Of a stretch of 34,527 nt of DNA, positions 31,573 through 34,527 are shown one piece after another; position 1 is the stretch's first letter; each line of letters begins with the position of its first letter. The position numbers were made by a program, and so were the translations under genes. A model generated the notes under the pieces. It worked only from the letters and a program-made list of their open reading frames with translations, was not told the DNA's origin and searched no databases. The DNA comes from an uncultured Bacteroidales bacterium (GTDB taxonomy: Bacteria > Bacteroidota > Bacteroidia > Bacteroidales > Paludibacteraceae). The stretch is from positions 1 through 34,527 of the forward strand of contig CADCBP010000019.1 of the NCBI GenBank assembly GCA_902799705.1, in the 5' to 3' direction.

Positions 31573-32988
31573 ATGTACACGGAACAAGACATACAGACGA
31601 TAGTATCCGCTCAGCGGAAGTTTTTCCGGACAGGCGTGACGCTTCCTGTCTCATGGCGGATTGAACAACTGAAGAAACTTAAGGCGGCCGTCATTGCCCA
31701 TGCGGATGAGTTCACCGCTGCGCTGGCAGAGGACTTGGGCCGCAGCGAAGTAGAGGCGTACCTTTGCGACGTGGGTCCAATCATTGTAGAGATCAACGAG
31801 ATGCTGAGCGGGCTGCGTCGTTGGGCAAGGCCGGAACGGCATTTCAGCGGATGGATGTGTTTCCCGAGCCTCATCACCAAAGTGTATAAGATGCCTTACG
31901 GTGTATCGCTGGTAATCAGTCCGTTCAATTTCCCTATTCTGTTGACGATAGGTGTAGTAGCCGCGGCGATGTGCGGCGGCAATACGGTAGTGATCAAGTC
32001 GAGTTCGAAGTCGGCTGCATGCACGGCGGTGCTCAAGAAGTTTTTCGCAGAGGTCTTTCCGCCGGAGTACGTGACGCTTATTGACGGCGGGCATGACGTA
32101 GCGGATATGTGTCTGGCTCAGCGGTTCGACAAGATTTTCTACACCGGTTCTCCAGCGGTAGGCAAGCATGTGCTGTCCGAGGCGGCAAAGAACCTGACTC
32201 CGGTTGCTTTGGAGTTAGGCGGCGAGACCGGTAACTGGTGCGTTGTACGTGCGGACGCGGACCTGAAGGATGCAGCGCGCAAGATTGCGTTCTTCAAGTT
32301 GACCAACGCCGGGCAGATATGCATCAATATCAATCAGATAGCGGTGGCAGAAGAAGTGGCGGAGGTATTCATTGAAGAGTTGAAAAAAGCCTTTGTGAAA
32401 CAGATCGGCGAACATGCGGAGACGAATCCGGAATACCCGAAACTCATCACCGATGCGGCGTATGACAAATGCGCCAAGCTGGCGGACGAATATCGTGAAC
32501 GCATTGTGTTCGGAGGAGCGGGAGTAAAGGCGACGCGCAAATACGCGCCGACTATCATTTACCCCGTGGATATCAACGAGCATATCGTACAGCATGAGCT
32601 CTTCTGCCCGTTATTACCGGTTGTGCCCTACAAGGATGCGGAAGTGGATAATCTGATGGACGTTATCGCCGACCGCGAGCACCCGTTAGCGATGTATCTG
32701 TTCACGAAGAACATACGATGGGCGAACAGGGTGATGCAGACCCAGCAGTTCGGCGGAGGATGTATCAACGAAGTGTGCGTGCACATGATGGTCAAAGGAG
32801 TGCCTTTCAACGGTACAGGTCATTCCGGCATGGGTGCTTATCACGGCGAATGGGGATTTCGCGAATTTACCCATCCGCAAACGGTACTCAAAGGCAGCAC
32901 CCGTTTTAACTTGCCGCTCCGCGAACATCCGTACGGCGGCGAGGCAGGCAAGAAGAAAATGGCATTGCTGCGGCTTTTTGAAAAATAG
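31573..32988 (+). CDS. Aldehyde dehydrogenase family protein
   Basis: NAD(P)-dependent oxidation of an aldehyde to an acid. The 471-residue length and lack of a long N-terminal arm resemble the class 3 ALDH branch. Motifs: VSLVISPFNFPILLTIGVVAAAMCGGNTVVIKSS, FYTGSPAVGKHVLSEAAKNLTPVALELGGE (catalytic Glu), NAGQICININQIAV (catalytic Cys), YDKIFY/PLLPVVPY and FGGGCINEVCVH...FNGTGHSGMGAYHGEWGFREFTHPQTVL. The common LGGKSP reads LGGETG, which may reflect substrate or cofactor preference. It forms a two-gene unit with the iron alcohol dehydrogenase; the sufS fragment starts six bases later. Confidence 0.92.
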   Translation: MYTEQDIQTIVSAQRKFFRTGVTLPVSWRIEQLKKLKAAVIAHADEFTAALAEDLGRSEVEAYLCDVGPIIVEINEMLSGLRRWARPERHFSGWMCFPSLITKVYKMPYGVSLVISPFNFPILLTIGVVAAAMCGGNTVVIKSSSKSAACTAVLKKFFAEVFPPEYVTLIDGGHDVADMCLAQRFDKIFYTGSPAVGKHVLSEAAKNLTPVALELGGETGNWCVVRADADLKDAARKIAFFKLTNAGQICININQIAVAEEVAEVFIEELKKAFVKQIGEHAETNPEYPKLITDAAYDKCAKLADEYRERIVFGGAGVKATRKYAPTIIYPVDINEHIVQHELFCPLLPVVPYKDAEVDNLMDVIADREHPLAMYLFTKNIRWANRVMQTQQFGGGCINEVCVHMMVKGVPFNGTGHSGMGAYHGEWGFREFTHPQTVLKGSTRFNLPLREHPYGGEAGKKKMALLRLFEK

Positions 32989-32994
32989 AAGGGT

Positions 32995-33426
32995 ATGAAC
33001 AGAGCAGATTTTCCGATATTAAAGGAGCAGGTATATGGACAGGAGTTGGTGTACCTGGACAATGCGGCGACGAGTCAGAAACCGCAACAGGTGTTGGATG
33101 CTATCGTTGAAGCATACAGCACGTGGAACAGTAATATCCACCGCGGGGTGCATCACCTGAGCCAGATGGCGACTCACCACCACGAGGAGGCACGCCAAGC
33201 CGTGGCGGAATTTATCGGAGCGAAGAGCTCCGACGAGATCATCTTCACCAAAGGCACGACGGACAGCCTGAACACATTCGCTTTCTCCTTTGGAGAAGCT
33301 TTCATCAATGAAGGCGATGAGATCATCGTGAGCGGAGTAGAGCATCATCCCGAAGTGACGATCCAGCAACTGATGGCGGAAGGAGATGCACAGAAGATAT
33401 TGGAAGATAGTTATTATAAACCATAA
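32995..33426 (+). pseudogene. Chimeric fragment: SufS N-terminus joined to GldB C-terminus
   Basis: Residues 1-115 are the start of a group II cysteine desulfurase (SufS): FPILKEQVYGQELVYLDNAATSQKPQQVLDAI, NSNIHRGVHHLSQMATHHHEEAR, SSDEIIFTKGTTDSLNTFAFSFGEAFINEGDEIIVSGVEHH. At Glu-His-His the sequence switches to PEVTIQQLMAEGDAQKILEDSYYKP and stops, matching the end of GldB (24 of 28 residues identical counting from EHH). The PLP-binding lysine, the catalytic cysteine and most of the fold (about 290 residues) are missing, so desulfurase activity is not possible. DNA identity to the gldB tail is about 80 percent, largely synonymous changes. It may be a deletion product or a chimeric assembly join. 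Confidence 0.85.
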
Positions 33427-33432
33427 GAAAAC

Positions 33433-34519
33433 ATGCGAAAACATTGGATAGATAATTTGCGTTGGGTGACCGTACTGCTGGTACTCTTTTACCACGTTAT
33501 TTACTACTACAACGGCAAAGGGGTAGTAGGCGGAATAGGTGGCTTCGGAGGTCCTCAGTCCTTGGTTCATGCCTCTTTTGTTCTTGCTGGCAGGCATCAG
33601 TGCCCGGTACGCATTGGATGCACATTCGGAGAAAGAGTGGTTCAAAAGTCGCACCCGCAAGTTATTAGTGCCTGCTACAATAGGATTATTTGTTTTTCAA
33701 TGGATCGCCGGTTATTTCAACACGCATACACTTAGTTATACGAATGGAATAGACATGCTTGCCGACACTCCGGGCATCATTAAGTATGTGGCGTGGTCAC
33801 TGAGCGGTACGGGACCATTATGGTTTATACAGAATCTATGGTTGTTTAGTCTGGTTTTGCTGCTCGTTCGGAAGGTGGATGCACAAGATCGGTTCTACGG
33901 GTTCTGCGGGAAGATGGGTTTGGCAGGAATTATCCTGTTGGGCGTATTGTATTGGTTAGGTACCCGAACGCTGATCATGAACCCTCGTCCCGAAAGTTTG
34001 GATGGTCTTTATAACGGATACAAACCATTCTTTTATCTTCTTTTCTTTTTGAGCGGATACTTCGTCTTCTCGCATGAAAATGTATTAACGTCATTACGAA
34101 AAGGATGGATACCACTGATGGTGTGCGCCGTAGCAAGCGGTATAACATTATTAATCACTACCTTCGGTGAAGATAACACGACTCCTGTGTACCTAAGCAG
34201 TCCACTCAATTGTGTGTATGGATGGCTGATGTGTCTTGCCATGATCGGATGGTTCGCTGCCTGCTTTGATGACCGGAAATCCAAGTTTGCAGATTACATG
34301 TGCCGCAATAGTTTTGCTATCTATGTAGTTCACTATATAATCATCTCCGGTTTGGGGTATAGCATGAAGGTTTATACAACGCTTCCTCCGGTTGCGATGT
34401 ACGTGTTGCTTACGGTTGCCGTATTTACGTTGTCGCCGCTGTTAGTAGAACTAATACGCCGAATTCCTGTTATCAGATGGTGCGTACTGGGAGAGAAAAC
34501 AAAACAAATCAAGAATTGA
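33433..34519 (+). pseudogene. Acyltransferase 3 family membrane protein, frameshifted
   Basis: The first frame (33433 to about 33545) gives MRKHWIDNLRWVTVLLVLFYHVIYYYN, the usual first helix with the catalytic-type His of acyltransferase 3 proteins, then GGIGGFG and nonsense. The second frame, open from 33539 and shifted by +1, gives LSPWFMPLLFLLAGISARYAL and about nine further membrane helices to a normal end (WFIQNLWLFSLVLLLV, FYLLFFLSGYFVF, NSFAIYVVHYIIISG). Joined, the two would make about 360 residues, a normal length. So either a single-base indel has inactivated the gene, or the sequence has an error near 33540-33565. The family O-acylates cell-surface sugars; no substrate can be given. 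Confidence 0.82.
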
Positions 34520-34527
34520 AAAATAAC

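Noticed and set aside
33115-33130. TACAGCACGTGGAACA, a parS half-site in the sufS fragment
   Set aside because: Only the right half matches; the left half is poor and the bases encode the conserved SufS STWNSNIHRG region.
33539-33565. Programmed +1 frameshift in the acyltransferase gene
   Set aside because: No slippery sequence or stimulatory element is recognisable and the family is not known to use frameshifting; an indel or sequence error is simpler.
1-34527. CRISPR array, prophage, insertion sequence or defence island
   Set aside because: No repeat-spacer pattern, transposase, integrase, phage or known defence gene is visible on either strand; the arrays found are short gene-junction repeats.

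Overview
The window is a chromosomal, mostly housekeeping segment of a Bacteroidota bacterium, most likely order Bacteroidales. The signs are: eight promoters of the Bacteroidetes type (TTTG, exactly 20 nt, TAnnTTTG); three gliding/type IX secretion lipoproteins (GldJ, GldH, GldB); lineage-typical genes such as DUF5606 and the nif3/zinc-ribbon pair; and few Shine-Dalgarno sequences. The genus cannot be fixed from the sequence. Coding density is very high, with many 4-20 bp same-strand overlaps and two convergent pairs whose coding ends overlap by about 50 bp.

Layout. (1) 1-301: no complete gene, but a strong leftward terminator for gcvH. (2) 302-2452, minus: gldJ then gcvH from one promoter. 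(3) 2478-4064, plus: folP and the c-di-AMP synthase cdaA. (4) 4011-5197, minus: an outer-membrane barrel protein. (5) 5067-7319, plus: metG. Its promoter and that of the barrel gene produce overlapping 5' leaders around a perfect hairpin. (6) 7353-9600, plus: a long structured leader, tRNA-Met(CAT), DUF5606 gene, nif3-like gene and a coiled-coil zinc-ribbon gene. (7) 9551-17134, minus: a nine-gene run adoK-plsC-HIT-holB-ricT-gldH-trmB-sirtuin-CPBP protease, whose promoter lies beyond the opposing tRNA-Asn gene. (8) 16903-17067, plus: tRNA-Asn with promoter and terminator. (9) 17068-17673: about 600 bp with a decayed GNAT acetyltransferase tail and a polypurine stretch. (10) 17674 to the end, plus: the cell-shape operon mreBCD-mrdA-rodA, then yraN, mnmG, a parS-like site, apt, uvrC, tsaE, a LolD-like ATPase, gldB, an iron alcohol dehydrogenase, an aldehyde dehydrogenase, a sufS fragment and a frameshifted acyltransferase.

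The genes serve envelope growth (mre/mrd/rod, plsC, LolD-like), type IX secretion (gldB/H/J), translation and tRNA modification (metG, mnmG, tsaE, trmB, two tRNAs), DNA replication and repair (holB, uvrC) and nucleotide/folate metabolism (apt, adoK, folP).

Most notable: (a) a short ORF joining the first ~115 residues of cysteine desulfurase SufS to the last ~28 residues of GldB at a shared Glu-His-His; (b) short 7/8/14-bp tandem repeats placed at or over the stop codon at gene junctions inside operons, in seven places; (c) promoters falling into two classes by spacer sequence; (d) a parS-like centromere site next to mnmG.
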